From positions 1-64,000 of the forward strand of contig NZ_CP083583.1 of the NCBI RefSeq assembly GCF_020091585.1: a DNA stretch of 64,000 nucleotides. Direction: 5' to 3'. This DNA comes from Kovacikia minuta CCNUW1 (GTDB lineage: Bacteria; Cyanobacteriota; Cyanobacteriia; Leptolyngbyales; Leptolyngbyaceae). The notes under the pieces were generated by a model. It was given only the letters and a program-made list of their open reading frames with translations. It was not told where the DNA came from and searched no databases. Positions 18,442 to 27,963 of the stretch are shown here, piece after piece; position 1 is the stretch's first letter; every line of letters begins with the position of its first letter. Position numbers and translations under genes: made by a program.

Positions 18442-18964
18442 CTATTCCGAGCAACCACCAGTCCATGTCATAAATCCCTCTGGATCTGATTCCAATAGAC
18501 CAAAACGAGGTTCTTGTGGTCTTCTAGAACGATGGCGTTCGTAAGCATCTCCGGCGAAAAAGCTACAGTATTGACCATTACCAAGAGAGTAGTGGGTTGC
18601 ATTGTTATACGCAAAATACCCCGATGCTACGCTACAAGCACCTCCATCAGATCCCAACTCCCATCTAGAACGATTACCTAGCCTAGGTATACTATCTTGT
18701 CCAAATCTATGAATCTGATAATGTGCTGGTGCTAAAAAGCCACAGAATGTTTGACCATCAGTGTAAAACGTTGCACCTCCATCAGCAAAATAGCCAAAAC
18801 TTGGAGAAGAACTGGCAACTAAATTTACAGGTAGCCTCAATCCCCAATCATCGTCTTCAGATGGGTATGCCGTGTAAAACTCCCCTGAACTTGGCGGACA
18901 ATCTACTTGAGTACAAATAACATTTCTTGCAAAGTCCTTTGCTGTATTTACAGCATTCACCTCC
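18442..18964 (-). pseudogene. Secreted HExxH protein, C-terminal domain (separated from its N-terminus by an IS)
   Basis: About 174 codons ending GFMTWTGGCSE. The frame is cut at 18964 by an ISKra4 element. If the element and one 9-bp target copy are removed, it joins in frame to the fragment ending at 21509 (...NNSMEV then NAVNTAKDF). The domain is Gly/aromatic-rich (GYFADGGATFYTDGQTFCG, NATHYSLGNGQYCSFFAG) with paired cysteines. A second copy of this domain is at 35304-35717. I do not recognise the family; a secreted recognition or wall-binding domain is a guess. Confidence 0.75.
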
Positions 18965-19030
18965 GGGAGCATGTCACCTTCTTAGTAGAAAAATGAGAAT
19001 GGAGAAAGGGTAAGCATTAGAGGCGACAGC

Positions 19031-19493
19031 ATGACACCTGAAGAGAAGCAAGAACTGGATCAGCATATTCAAGGGATAGCCAAAATTCTGTATGGCGATG
19101 CTGATAAAAGCCGCATGACGAATCTAGGTGAGATTGAAAAAGTGATTCGAGAGCAACTTCAGGAGCACGTTAGCCCCCAAATCGGAGTTTTTTTATTGGC
19201 AGCGTTACAGAAACAACTGAAGGATACAACCGCACCCTAAAAAGCATTCTGGGTCAGCTTCGGATCAGCAGTGAACAAGCTCAAGCCTTAGGGGTGGGTA
19301 AAGGTAAACAACTCAGTCCCTACTTGGAGGAATGCTGTTTGCGCTCAAGTGCCAATATGAGCTACGCCCATGCCGAAGAAGACGTTGCTGTGATGACGGG
19401 GATTAGAGTCAGCGCCAAGACGCAACAGCGCTTAGTGCAAGGGCATCCCTTTCCGATGCCAACGGTGGAAGTCGAGAACCCGATTACCGAAAC
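19031..19493 (+). pseudogene. ISKra4 transposase, N-terminal pieces
   Basis: MTPEEKQELDQHIQGIAKIL... followed, in a shifted frame from 19294, by GKGKQLSPYLEECCLRSSANMSYAHAEED. Both blocks are standard N-terminal sequence of ISKra4 transposases. A frameshift near 19240 separates them, and the second element cuts them at 19493/19494. Confidence 0.85.
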
Positions 19494-20882
19494 GGGTATG
19501 ACTAAAATTTGATGTGCTATTCTACAAAAGTGAAGCCGTAGCGATTAATCTTTGACCAAAATTGCTGCCATCGTCCTTGGCTATAACTCAAGGTTCTCAA
19601 ACTCAAAACAATTCCAGCCCCATATTCTTTCCATTTCATTCCAGAGCCGCACAGTCGCTCTTTAACAATGACTTTGCATCCAGCTTCAGTGACTCCCGAA
19701 CCAATGGGTAAATGACGGGCAGTCGCCTCGGCATAGCGCATCTGATGGTGGTGATTGCGAAAGTAAGTGATGGCATCTTGTAATCCCTCTTGCACCGATT
19801 GACTCACCCGTTGCGGCACAAGGGTTTCCATTTCTGCCAACAGCCGTTCTGCGGCACCGATTTCGTGCTTAAGTGTATGACAATGCTCATCCATCCAGCT
19901 TTTTTGATGTTTAGCATTGCGGGGATGGATGGCTTTGGCAACGTTGTCAAGATACTGAGTCGCATGAAAGAAATCCAAAACTTGGGTATCGGTTACGGGT
20001 TCGAGAAAGGTCCAATTCTCTGGTGCTCCATCGGCTAAGCCTTGATAGTGAGCGTTGGGATATAACCGTTTGATGTGTTCAATTTCTCGTTGCATTCGAG
20101 TTAAAAACGTGTTCCGTCCATATTCAGGGGCCGCCGCCACATAGGTGGTATGGAGCCGTTCCCCTTGAGCATCATAGAGACTCAGAGTGCCAACCATGGC
20201 TTGGCGAAATCCGTCTTCGCATAACAACAGGCAGGTGCCATCAACACCGAGACTGACCGTTGCCACCTCTGCAGGTAATTTTGGTGTCTGATAGTGCCAA
20301 TCCTCTTCCTTGAGCAAGGCAATCTCACCGACTGCTTCGGCTAACGTTTGCACAAACGAACGATGGACGATTCGCCCATGATTTTCCCGCAAGTCTTCTA
20401 CGACCCGCACACTACTCATCTCCGCATATTTGTGGGAAATTTGTTTCGCCAATCGAGGGGTTGAGGTCATGATGTTCCGAGCATCAACTTCCAATGGGCA
20501 AAGGGTGGTTCCACCGGCACTCGTTTGGTAGACATGCCGATGCACTTCTACGGTTCCATAAGGGGTTTGATAGGTTTTGGGCAATTGTCCTTTACTCGTC
20601 CAATTCATCCCACCCATTTCAATGGCACTTCCATCGGTATCAAATTGTTTAAGAGCTTCTCCACTGGCCACAGTTCCTGCTTCATTCAGTACCGATTGAA
20701 TGGTTTCTTCGGTATCTAGAAATGATTGGCTCAGAGGAATAGTGATTTGAAGTGTGATTGACTCTGTTGTACTCTGGACAATGCTTACAGCCATTCCTTG
20801 CCCCTCCACAAGCCTGGAAAAATAAACCCAATCTCCAGAGCATATCAGGCCTTGTTGTCTACATCAAGTTTTGGTCAAACCC
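19494..20882 (-). mobile_element. Complete small ISKra4-type element (1,389 bp), 8-bp target duplication
   Basis: Terminal inverted repeats GGGTATGACTAAAATTTGAT / GGGTTTGACCAAAACTTGAT, with ACCGAAAC duplicated at 19486-19493 and 20883-20890. Truncated relatives sit at 5401-5839 and, tip only, at 35718-35738. Confidence 0.92.
19517..20809 (-). CDS. ISKra4-family transposase
   Basis: 430 codons (an internal ATG, MAVSIVQSTTES, is the likelier start). Catalytic acids can be placed: Asp in LGVDGTCLLLCEDGF, Asp in GLADGAPENW, Glu in GSGVTEAGCKVIVKERLCGSG. The frame is intact and the element is bounded by target repeats, so this copy may be active. It disrupts the transposase of the element it landed in. 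Confidence 0.9.
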   Translation of the reverse strand: MEGQGMAVSIVQSTTESITLQITIPLSQSFLDTEETIQSVLNEAGTVASGEALKQFDTDGSAIEMGGMNWTSKGQLPKTYQTPYGTVEVHRHVYQTSAGGTTLCPLEVDARNIMTSTPRLAKQISHKYAEMSSVRVVEDLRENHGRIVHRSFVQTLAEAVGEIALLKEEDWHYQTPKLPAEVATVSLGVDGTCLLLCEDGFRQAMVGTLSLYDAQGERLHTTYVAAAPEYGRNTFLTRMQREIEHIKRLYPNAHYQGLADGAPENWTFLEPVTDTQVLDFFHATQYLDNVAKAIHPRNAKHQKSWMDEHCHTLKHEIGAAERLLAEMETLVPQRVSQSVQEGLQDAITYFRNHHHQMRYAEATARHLPIGSGVTEAGCKVIVKERLCGSGMKWKEYGAGIVLSLRTLSYSQGRWQQFWSKINRYGFTFVE

Positions 20883-21494
20883 ACCGAAACCCGTGTCGAT
20901 GGTGGCAAAGTCCGATTGCGAACCCCTGTGGGTGAACCCTCTAGCTGGCGAGACGACAAAGCCATCGACACCAATGCTGGAGTGGTGGCGAATTTCCAAA
21001 ACAATTCAGACCTGATTGACTGGGTGAATCACCACCCCTTAGCATCGCTTGTTACCTGTCTGGGCGATGGTCACGATGGGGTTTGGAATATCGTTGCCCA
21101 AATTGCTGTCCCAGAGCAACGACGGGAAATTCTCGATTGGTATCATCTCAAGGAGAATCTCCACAAAGTCGGTGGCTCAATCAAGCGCTTGCAGCAAGCA
21201 GAAACACTCCTATGGCAAGGCAAAGTAGATCAAACAATCACTCTATTGGCTGACCTCAAACGCAAGCAGGCCCACAATTTCTGTCAGTACCTAAAGAAAC
21301 ATCGCCATCGCATTGTCAATTATGCTTACTATCAAGCTGAAGAAATTTGTTCTATCGGTTCAGGTGGTGTGGAATCTGCCATCAAACAGATCGACCGACG
21401 CGTTCAGATTTCTGGCGCACAGTGGAATCCACAGAACGTTCCTCAAGTGCTAGCTCATCGGACTACCTATCTCAACGGTTTATTCTCTCTATAA
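20883..21494 (+). pseudogene. ISKra4 transposase, C-terminal part of the outer element
   Basis: Resumes with PTETRVDGGKVRLRTPVGE and continues through LVTCLGDGHDGVWNIV (Asp), ILDWYHLKENL and CSIGSGGVESAIKQIDRRVQISGAQW (Glu). It is in the same direction as the N-terminal pieces at 19031-19493. Confidence 0.88.
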
Positions 21495-21508
21495 AGTGAC
21501 ATGCTCCC

Positions 21509-22244
21509 TTCACCTCCATGCTGTTATTTTCGTAGTTTTGACCTGCTCTTTTGTACTCTCTAAAGTAGTGAAAACCAAAGCTACCCTCGCCACCTCGTTC
21601 TCTACATTGCTGAGAGTGCCTCATTTCATGTGCTAGAAGAACTAGCTGATCCGTATCGTCAGGCTTGTAAGGATCACCAACATAAATACGATCGCAGTAT
21701 GTCTGGGCAGCCGAGTCAACTCCTCCTAAATTGACACATTTGCCAGCAGCACACCACTCACTCATCATGCTTGAGCTATAACTCACATCTTGCACCATTC
21801 TCAACAAGGGCAGAGAAACCGGGTTTTTAAACCAAATATCAAGGGTTTCACGCATTCATTCTCGCAAGAAACCCGGTTTCTAAGACTGCTGCAAAATCTT
21901 AGATAAGCAACTCTCACTTGGTCAACCAGCCCACCATAACGCTGTCTCAGAAAACGCTTTTGTGTTTCATCTAAGCCTTGACCACTTCCATTGCGCTCTC
22001 TCATAATTCGAGCCGCAGCTTGATAGGCTGTGCTTCCTGCCTCTCCCCATGCTTGTTCTGCAATCTCGGCAGACCCCGGAATGACTTGCGTTGGATCTAA
22101 GTCTTGATGGCAAACTTCACGACCCAATACCGTCACACATACTGCTTGAGCGGGCACAGCCCAAAAGACTCCAGTTATTGGAGAGATGAAGATAAGTAGA
22201 AGAAATGTACAGGTGAAAAGAAGGAAGTTTCGCCGAGTTTTCAT
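21509..22244 (-). pseudogene. Secreted HExxH (metallopeptidase-like) protein, N-terminal and catalytic part, broken by a repeat and an IS
   Basis: Starts at 22244 with a signal peptide (MKTRRNFLLFTCTFLLLIFI... cleaved after PAQA) and reads to VDQVRVAYL. There a 108-bp palindromic repeat (about 21789-21896) shifts the frame. The next frame continues SSMMSEWCAAGKCVNLGG, DQLVLLAHEMRHSQQC (HExxH zinc-site pattern) and FGFHYFREYKRAGQNYENNSMEV, and is then cut by the ISKra4 element. The C-terminal domain is at 18442-18964. The whole gene would give about 370 residues. Peptidase activity is inferred from HExxH only. Confidence 0.75.
21789..21896. repeat. Palindromic MITE-like repeat (copy 1)
   Basis: Begins CTTGCACCATTCTCA, contains GAGAAACCGGGTTTTT and GAAACCCGGTTTCT in opposite orientation, and ends TGCTGCAAAA. 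The copy at about 62984-63084 has the same plan (CTTGTACCATTCTCA ... AGAAACCGGGTTTCT ... GAAACCCGGTTTCT ... ACAAG). No coding capacity; a non-autonomous element is likely. Confidence 0.7.
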
Positions 22245-22415
22245 GAGTGTGCCTTTTTACTGTTTCAGGTGCTGCTTTATTGGCTATTCAAAGATAATCA
22301 AGCCTAATCCGTGACCTTCTACATAATCAGTTCGAGGAGATCAAGAAAAGTTTAGAAGAAAGCTAGATGCACCTGTCGGTAAGTTTGAGCCATCGTCTCC
22401 ACCGATAACTCAGCG

Positions 22416-22501
22416 GTCTAACGGCTAAGTTGAGCGGCGGCTAGCGTCCTTTGCATCCTCACCAAGATCTCTCGCCCGTCCGCTCCAACGTGTTGTTAGA
22501 C
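22416..22501 (-). other. attC-like recombination site
   Basis: GTCTAAC (22416-22422) and GTTAGAC (22495-22501) bound an 86-bp site with paired inner arms TTGAGCGG / CCGTCCGCTCCAA. It lies directly downstream of the PIN module. Confidence 0.88.
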
Positions 22502-22652
22502 CGGGCTTACGTGACAACGTTACGACTTCTCTGCCGCTTTCTGCTTCCTTTTTGCGTAGGTCTGCAAATATTGCGTCCAAATCGTAGTTGAAGGACTTGG
22601 CATACTCTTCACGGATTCGGTGGATCTCTTCGACAATTTCATCTGTCCACAT
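22425..22652 (-). CDS. Small partner (putative antitoxin) of the PIN toxin
   Basis: 75 codons. The first about 50 (MWTDEIVEEIHRIREEYAKSFNYDLDAIFADLRKKEAESGREVV) match a short protein often found after PIN genes in cyanobacteria. The last about 24 codons (from GLTT) are read from inside the attC site, so the tail is cassette-derived. It starts four bases after the PIN stop. The antitoxin role is inferred from pairing; a classical DNA-binding domain is not visible. Confidence 0.7.
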   Translation of the reverse strand: MWTDEIVEEIHRIREEYAKSFNYDLDAIFADLRKKEAESGREVVTLSRKPGLTTRWSGRARDLGEDAKDASRRST

Positions 22653-22655
22653 GAC

Positions 22656-23129
22656 CTAATCTCCCATTAGTTCGTTAGGGGTACAAAGGATAGGCAGCAC
22701 GTAGCCGAAATCGAGGCTAATCTCCGCCAACTTCCCCTGGATTTGAGCGTTAGCAATGTGCTTACAATTCCACGTTAACAGGTAATCCATGCCGTGGACA
22801 GTTGCGGCGGCAATGTGGATTGCGTCAACTTTGGCTTTTGAAGGAAGGCTACTTCGAGCGAGAAATTGTGCAGCTAAATCTTGTACCGCCTGATTTAATG
22901 CCAGCAAGGGAAAATCACGCAGAATCTCCAGTCGTTGAGCGGCAATCTCCGCGTCCCCCTGTGCCACTTCGTCTAGAACAGCCTCCGAAGTGTAGAGAAT
23001 AAAGGCACTTCGACGAGATTCCCACCAGTCTCTTGTGATCTCAATATTTGCAGCCAGAATTAGATCTTTGGTTGATCTGGCTGTGAGATAACCCAAGATA
23101 CTGGTTTCGATGTAGACAGTTTCGCTCAT
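22656..23129 (-). CDS. PIN-domain (VapC-like) ribonuclease toxin
   Basis: 157 residues. Opens with VYIETSILGYLTAR, where Glu takes the place of the usual first PIN Asp. The other acidic positions are seen in VLDEVAQGD, SKAKVDAIHIAAA and the terminal LLTWNCKHIANA block. PIN proteins cut RNA with Mg2+. Toxin, then small partner, then attC form one cassette on the minus strand. Confidence 0.82.
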   Translation of the reverse strand: MSETVYIETSILGYLTARSTKDLILAANIEITRDWWESRRSAFILYTSEAVLDEVAQGDAEIAAQRLEILRDFPLLALNQAVQDLAAQFLARSSLPSKAKVDAIHIAAATVHGMDYLLTWNCKHIANAQIQGKLAEISLDFGYVLPILCTPNELMGD

Positions 23130-23171
23130 GTGGAATAGGTTTGGGGTCTTTCCATTTTACGTCTGTCAGGC

Positions 23172-23549
23172 TCAAGAATTATGTTGGGCTGCTCTATCGC
23201 CAAAGTTTTTATTGACCGCAAGTTTAGGTGGCATATGATAGCGATAACACTGGCGTACTAACCCCAAGTACTGTATTGTAAGCATTGGCAGAAACAGATA
23301 AACCAATCTGTTATATTTCACAGCTAAAGCAAGTTTTCCATGAAACACACACCATATCGCTCTTGTTAATCCATAGGTCGGTGCGTAAGGTATACCTAAT
23401 CGTCTAGAAAGACTTAAATCAGGTATTTGCTCTAACAACTCAAATGGAGTTACTAGCAGCACTAATGCAGTTGTCGTCAAGAATGCAGCAATTAACCAAA
23501 TCATTATTGAATTGAAATTCACTTGCTTAATCAAGTTCTGCTTGAACAC
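23172..23549 (-). CDS. DUF2752-like membrane protein
   Basis: 125 codons from a GTG. Two or three hydrophobic segments flank PYAPTYGLTRAIWCVFHGKLALAVKYNRL, the conserved DUF2752 core in which a Cys usually precedes GLTR (Tyr here). DUF2752 proteins are membrane proteins of unknown function. The start overlaps the end of the truncated upstream gene by 23 bases, so the two were probably an operon. Confidence 0.65.
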   Translation of the reverse strand: MFKQNLIKQVNFNSIMIWLIAAFLTTTALVLLVTPFELLEQIPDLSLSRRLGIPYAPTYGLTRAIWCVFHGKLALAVKYNRLVYLFLPMLTIQYLGLVRQCYRYHMPPKLAVNKNFGDRAAQHNS

Positions 23550-23667
23550 GATCTAATGCTTGTTGGTATGAAGGTACTGGATCAATAAATAGATAAAGTA
23601 AGTTTCCTATCCAAGTAATGATTAAACAAAAACCAACAATCAAACAGAGCCAGAAAACACTGTTCGG
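23527..23667 (-). pseudogene. Membrane protein fragment cut by IS21
   Basis: 46 codons, NSVFWLCLIVGFCLIITWIGNL then LYLFIDPVPSYQQALDRVQAELD, open from the IS21 end at 23667. One hydrophobic helix and a short tail remain. The N-terminus is missing from the window. Confidence 0.6.
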
Positions 23668-23876
23668 TATGGCGCGACAATTATCTAGACCGAGTGACGA
23701 TTACATTGCCCACCCCAGAGTTGCAAAGTAAGAGATCACTTTTTCATTTATAAACCGGATCAGGTTCATTTATAAACCGGATCAGATTGCATCGCTTAGT
23801 TCAGCAATTGTGATCAACCGAAAGTTTCAAAGAAAAGACACTAGGAGATGTCCCAACAGCAATTCGAGACGTCCTA

Positions 23877-25604
23877 GTGCCCGCAGCAATAAAATATCAA
23901 CAGGTCCAACTGTACATGAACGCGAAGAAAAAGGGGCATTCCCAACAAGCCTCGGCAGCCAAAGCTGGAATTTCACCGCGCACGGCTCGGCGGATAGAAA
24001 GCGGTACCCATCGACCGAAACGAGGACGACCGAGAGATTGGCAGACTCGTCTTGACCCACTCGATGGGCACTGGGAAGCCGACTTACTGCCGCTGCTGGA
24101 ACGTGAACCTCGCCTGGAACCCATCACGTTGTTTGAAGCCCTGCAAGAGTTATATCCCGGACAGTACGATGACAAGCTCAGAACGGTGCAACGGCGAGTG
24201 GAACGCTGGAAAGCCAAGTATGGCAAGCCTAAAGAAGTGATGTTCAAAATCCAGCATACACCCGGAGAGTTAGGACTGTCCGACTTTACACACCTTAAAG
24301 GGGTGAGTGTCACGGTGAAGGGGCAACCATTTCAGCACATTTTGTATCACTATCGACTGGCGTTTAGCGGTTGGCAATATGTGCAGGTGATCCAGGGTGG
24401 AGAGAGCTTTGTGGGGTTGTCCCAAGGCTTACAGAATGCGCTGTTTGCTTGTGGCGGAGTGCCAGGGCAGCATCGCACTGATAGTCTGAGTGCCGCCTAT
24501 CGCAATACTGGAGGACGTAATCCTCAATTGACGCAGATGTATGCCGCGATCTGCGACCACTACCGACTGCAACCGACTCGGAATAACCCAGGAGTGGCCC
24601 ATGAGAACGGCTCGGTAGAATCGTCGCATGGCTACTTCAAACGTCGCTTGTGTCAGGCTTTGTATCGTCGAGGCAGCTTCAATTTTGAGACCGTTGGGCA
24701 ATATCAGGCATTCATTGAATCGGTGATTGCGAAACTCAACGCCAAGTGCCAGCAGAAATTTGAACTGGAACAAACGACCCTGCAAAGCTTACCGCACTAT
24801 CGCACGGCCGATTATGAAGTGCTCAGCAGTCGCGTCAGTGCCCACAGTACCATCAGTGTGCGCTGCATCCTTTACAGTGTGCCGTCTCGCCTGATTGGGC
24901 AGCACCTGACGCTCCATCTCTATCATGACCGGATCGTGGGCTTTGTGGGCAGCACCGAAGTCGTCGAACTACCTCGAATCCATGTGCATGGCAGTGCCGC
25001 GGTTCGACGCGCACGCTGCATCAACTATCGTCATGTCGTCGAAAGCTTACGCCGCAAGCCGAGAGCCTTTCTCTATTGCCAGTGGCAAGAGGACTTGCTA
25101 CCAGATGCGGACTGGCGTGAGCTTTGGCAACAGATGAAACGCGGTGCTGAGCCTGATACGGCGGCGCGTTGGATGGTTGAAGCGCTCTATATCGCCGCCA
25201 CTCAAGACCGAGAAGTCGAAGTGGCGAACTATCTCAAAACCGAACTAGCCGCTGGCACCTTCACCCTCCATCGTCTCCAACACCAATTCAACCGCATGCA
25301 AACCTTACCGATACCCGACGTTGCCTCCGTGCAGCACGAACTCTCCAGCTATGACCAACTCTTCCAGCAATCTCCAGCCCCCGTCGAGCCCGCATCAGTC
25401 CCTGACGAGCGTGCTCAAACGCCTCAAACTCGGCCACTTCCTGTCCGACTGGCAAGCGGTCGAACATCAAGCCACCCAGGAGAACTGGAGCTACGCTCAA
25501 TTCCTGTTGGCACTGGCAGAAGGGGAAGCGAACCGGCGCGACCAAGCTCGCATTGCCCGCGCGCTCAAAGAAGCGCAATTGCCCTACGGAAAATCCTGGT
25601 CTAA
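23877..25604 (+). CDS. istA: IstA transposase (type 1, copy D)
   Basis: Same protein as at 6049-7776, here in a structurally complete element with an intact istB, so it is a potential source of active transposase. Confidence 0.93.
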   Translation: MPAAIKYQQVQLYMNAKKKGHSQQASAAKAGISPRTARRIESGTHRPKRGRPRDWQTRLDPLDGHWEADLLPLLEREPRLEPITLFEALQELYPGQYDDKLRTVQRRVERWKAKYGKPKEVMFKIQHTPGELGLSDFTHLKGVSVTVKGQPFQHILYHYRLAFSGWQYVQVIQGGESFVGLSQGLQNALFACGGVPGQHRTDSLSAAYRNTGGRNPQLTQMYAAICDHYRLQPTRNNPGVAHENGSVESSHGYFKRRLCQALYRRGSFNFETVGQYQAFIESVIAKLNAKCQQKFELEQTTLQSLPHYRTADYEVLSSRVSAHSTISVRCILYSVPSRLIGQHLTLHLYHDRIVGFVGSTEVVELPRIHVHGSAAVRRARCINYRHVVESLRRKPRAFLYCQWQEDLLPDADWRELWQQMKRGAEPDTAARWMVEALYIAATQDREVEVANYLKTELAAGTFTLHRLQHQFNRMQTLPIPDVASVQHELSSYDQLFQQSPAPVEPASVPDERAQTPQTRPLPVRLASGRTSSHPGELELRSIPVGTGRRGSEPARPSSHCPRAQRSAIALRKILV

Positions 25605-26139
25605 TTTTGAGTTTGCTCATGTCCCCACGCTCAATCCAGCGGTGGTGATGCAATTTGCCGAATCGACGACTTGGTTACAGAATGCCTCGAATATTTTGAT
25701 ATTTGGACCCAGTGGAACCGGGAAAACGCACGTCAGTTCTGCATTGGGGCGCTCGATGATAGAACTAGGCAAGTGGGTCAAGTTTCTGCCTGCAACCACT
25801 TTGGTGCAGCAACTTCAGCAAGCCAAGCTGCAATTACAATTGCCCGCAATGCTGGTCAAACTCGATAAGTACGATCTGCTCATCATTGATGACTTAGGCT
25901 ATGTCAAAAAATCAGAGGCAGAAACCTCTGTCTTGTTTGAACTGATTGCCCATCGCTATGAGCGGCGTAGTCTCCTGATTACGGCAAATCAGCCGTTTAG
26001 TCAGTGGGATAGCATCTTTACCGATTCGATGATGACCGTCGCTGCTATAGATCGCTTAATTCATCACGCGACCATTATCGAGATGCAAACCGAGAGTTTT
26101 CGCAAACAAACCGCAATTTCACGCACCCACTCAACTTAA
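25354..26139 (+). CDS. istB: IstB ATPase helper (type 1, copy D)
   Basis: 261 codons from ATG (MTNSSSNLQ); the frame is open from 25321. Complete Walker A (GPSGTGKTH) and Walker B (LLIIDDLGY). The first about 83 codons overlap istA in a different frame. Downstream to 26455 is about 315 bp of non-coding right end. Confidence 0.93.
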   Translation, partial: TNSSSNLQPPSSPHQSLTSVLKRLKLGHFLSDWQAVEHQATQENWSYAQFLLALAEGEANRRDQARIARALKEAQLPYGKSWSNFEFAHVPTLNPAVVMQFAESTTWLQNASNILIFGPSGTGKTHVSSALGRSMIELGKWVKFLPATTLVQQLQQAKLQLQLPAMLVKLDKYDLLIIDDLGYVKKSEAETSVLFELIAHRYERRSLLITANQPFSQWDSIFTDSMMTVAAIDRLIHHATIIEMQTESFRKQTAISRTHST

Positions 26140-26455
26140 ATCAGCATCCGCAATCAAATCTCATTTCTGCTCGGTACTCTGCTATCAATGCAGAAGTCCC
26201 TCGTGCTAACGGGCTTTTGCAATTCCAGTTCACTACTTTTTGCTGCCTTTTCGCCCCTGTACTACTCGACTTTAGTCCAACTTGAGTCCATTCAAGGAGT
26301 ACAGCAATTTTAATTGGCATTTTCGACGGTCGCAATTTACACCTTGCTTTTGATCTCAACGCGATCCTATTCCATTGATTTGAAGTTCAATTTCTTAGCT
26401 AAATTAAGGAGAAAATTGTTTGCATTAAAGCGGTCTATGTAATTGACATTTCACA

Positions 26456-27087
26456 TTTTAGTGTCAAGAAGTTCTGGTGAAACAGAGATTGATACGTTTT
26501 TGAAGCAGAAAGATAATCTTTCAGTGCTTGCATTTATATCAGAATTTTTCCATACAGGACATGATGGTGTTTGGATCTTACCGCAACAGACTATTCGACC
26601 TCGTGTTGGTTCAAAAAAAGGTTTGCGCCCTGACTACTTGTTTGGAGGATACGACGCACTTGGAATGAATTGGTGGGTTCTAGAGCTTAAAGGGGCGCAT
26701 GAAACAGTTTGTGTAAAAGATTCAGAAGGTATTGGTTTCAGTGGTGTGGTTAGGAATGGGATCTCGCAACTCAAAAGTTACATGGAATTTTGCACTGAAA
26801 ATTCGGAGACATTGCGGAAAGCTTATGGAGTCAAAGCTTTTAGCGAACCGAAAGGTATTTTGATTGTTGGTCGGGAGAAGGAGTTCGTTAAAAATGAGGA
26901 AAAGCAAAGATTAAGGCGTGATTTCACAAAGAAAAATCCAAGAATTCAAATCAGAACCTATGACTCCCTAATTCGGAGGATTATGAGGGATGGTTATATT
27001 CAATATAAGTTGCCTTGGCTATCTACAATTATCTTTAATTTTCTGACTTGTGAACCAACAGATGACTATTGGTACTTCGATTCTTAA
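26456..27087 (+). pseudogene. Shedu-like (DUF4263) nuclease, C-terminal part, displaced by inversion
   Basis: About 210 codons from the IS21 junction. The catalytic core is visible: LRPDYLFGGYDALGMNWWVLELKGAHE (the D...ELK pattern of a PD-(D/E)xK fold), then GISQLKSYMEFC and GILIVGREKEF. This is the arrangement of DUF4263/SduA anti-phage proteins. It is open at the left junction. Its N-terminal part is the minus-strand fragment at 30779-31025. Joined through the TTTTAG repeat the frame is continuous (QKLVLLVSRSSGETE). As it stands the gene is disrupted. Confidence 0.8.
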
Positions 27088-27104
27088 GTTATTTAAGCAA
27101 GCTA

Positions 27105-27624
27105 ATCGGGTAACAGGGAGGTTTTCCCTCCCCGTCCCCACGGCACCCCGCGTGCGGTTCCGCACGGGGCGCGTCCTCAGAAAGGTTTAGACGATCCAAT
27201 ACCAAGGAATTGGTGTCTAGGGCTGGTTACGCAATTAAGCGCCGACAATTTAGCTCCCCCATCCGGGTTCATCGCCACGTCGAGCTTTACGGCTCCTCCC
27301 TGCTCTCTGAAGTTCAGCCCTTCACCCTGTCTCACCCATTACAATGAGCGTTTGGCTACTATGGCTACGGCACGACTTCTGCTCAATCACCCCCAGCGTT
27401 ACCACCAGACGCGCTGCCTCAATTTCCGTAGGGTTCTGTGGCTCCCTAACCGTTTCCAGCTAGACCTCAATCAGACTCCCTTAGACACTCAGACCGCCTC
27501 TTGAGCAGATCTCCCCAGATAAGAGCGTGAACTGTCGCTGCACCACTGCATCATTTACTGTGTTCCTTGAACCAAAAGGCTTTGTTGTGTTGTGCTCACT
27601 CGCCACAGGAATCTCAGCCTTCTA
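27105..27624 (-). mobile_element. Group II intron fragment (3' 520 bp), inverted
   Basis: Corresponds exactly to 17396-17915 of the full intron. On the minus strand it ends CCCGAT next to exon TAGC, again an attC R' half-box, just past the Shedu-like stop. The 5' break is at a TA where an IS630 end begins. Confidence 0.85.
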
Positions 27625-27963
27625 AGCTAGTGTGCATCTAAATTGCATTAATAGCATTTCCTTTATTTTTGATACTTCTCCCCCAATTTACAATCAAATC
27701 ACCCTCATTCAGTAATTTATTGACAAGAGCTTCCAGCTCTTCAATTGATTTAAATAGGCGATTAGAGATAAACTCTTTTGCTGAGTGCCAAACCAATTCT
27801 GCCAGATTGTAGTCAGGGCTGTATTCAGGTAGGAATTCTAAAATCAGATTAGGCATCTTCTTCTTAATTATTTCTAGAATATCTTGACGCTTGTGAATAC
27901 TGGCATTGTCCAGAATAATGATGATTTTCGGTCCATTTTGTTCAAAGTTATCTATATCATTCC
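27625..27963 (-). mobile_element. IS630-family fragment
   Basis: Tip AGCTAGTGTGCATCTAAATT, then the 3' part of OrfB on the minus strand (ends NKGNAINAI; contains IIIILDNASIHKR and FLPEYSPDYN). Matches 32087-32426 with few changes. The TA next to the tip is the expected IS630 target. 27964-27990 is unassigned. Confidence 0.85.

Larger units (their letters stand above)
18965..21508 (+). mobile_element. ISKra4-family element with 9-bp target duplication, itself interrupted
   Basis: Ends GGGAGCATGTCACCTT and, inverted, GGGAGCATGTCACTTT. TTCACCTCC is repeated on both sides (18956-18964 and 21509-21517). It encodes the transposase on the plus strand in pieces: 19031-19240 (N-terminal), 19294-19493 (middle) and 20883-21494 (C-terminal). 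A second ISKra4-type element is inserted in the middle. Confidence 0.92.
23668..26455 (+). mobile_element. Complete IS21-family element type 1 (copy D, 2,788 bp)
   Basis: Left end TATGGCGCGACAATTATC at 23668, right end ...AATTGACATTTCACA at 26455. Exactly the same length as copy E (27991-30778), with at least one base difference. The flanks do not match each other (TTCGG / TTTTAG). The right flank TTTTAG instead pairs with the left flank of copy E, the mark of an inversion between the two copies. Confidence 0.93.

Noticed and set aside
23668-26455. Target duplication of IS21 copy D
   Set aside because: Neither the present flanks nor those after undoing the D/E inversion match, so a further rearrangement must have taken place; I could not reconstruct it.
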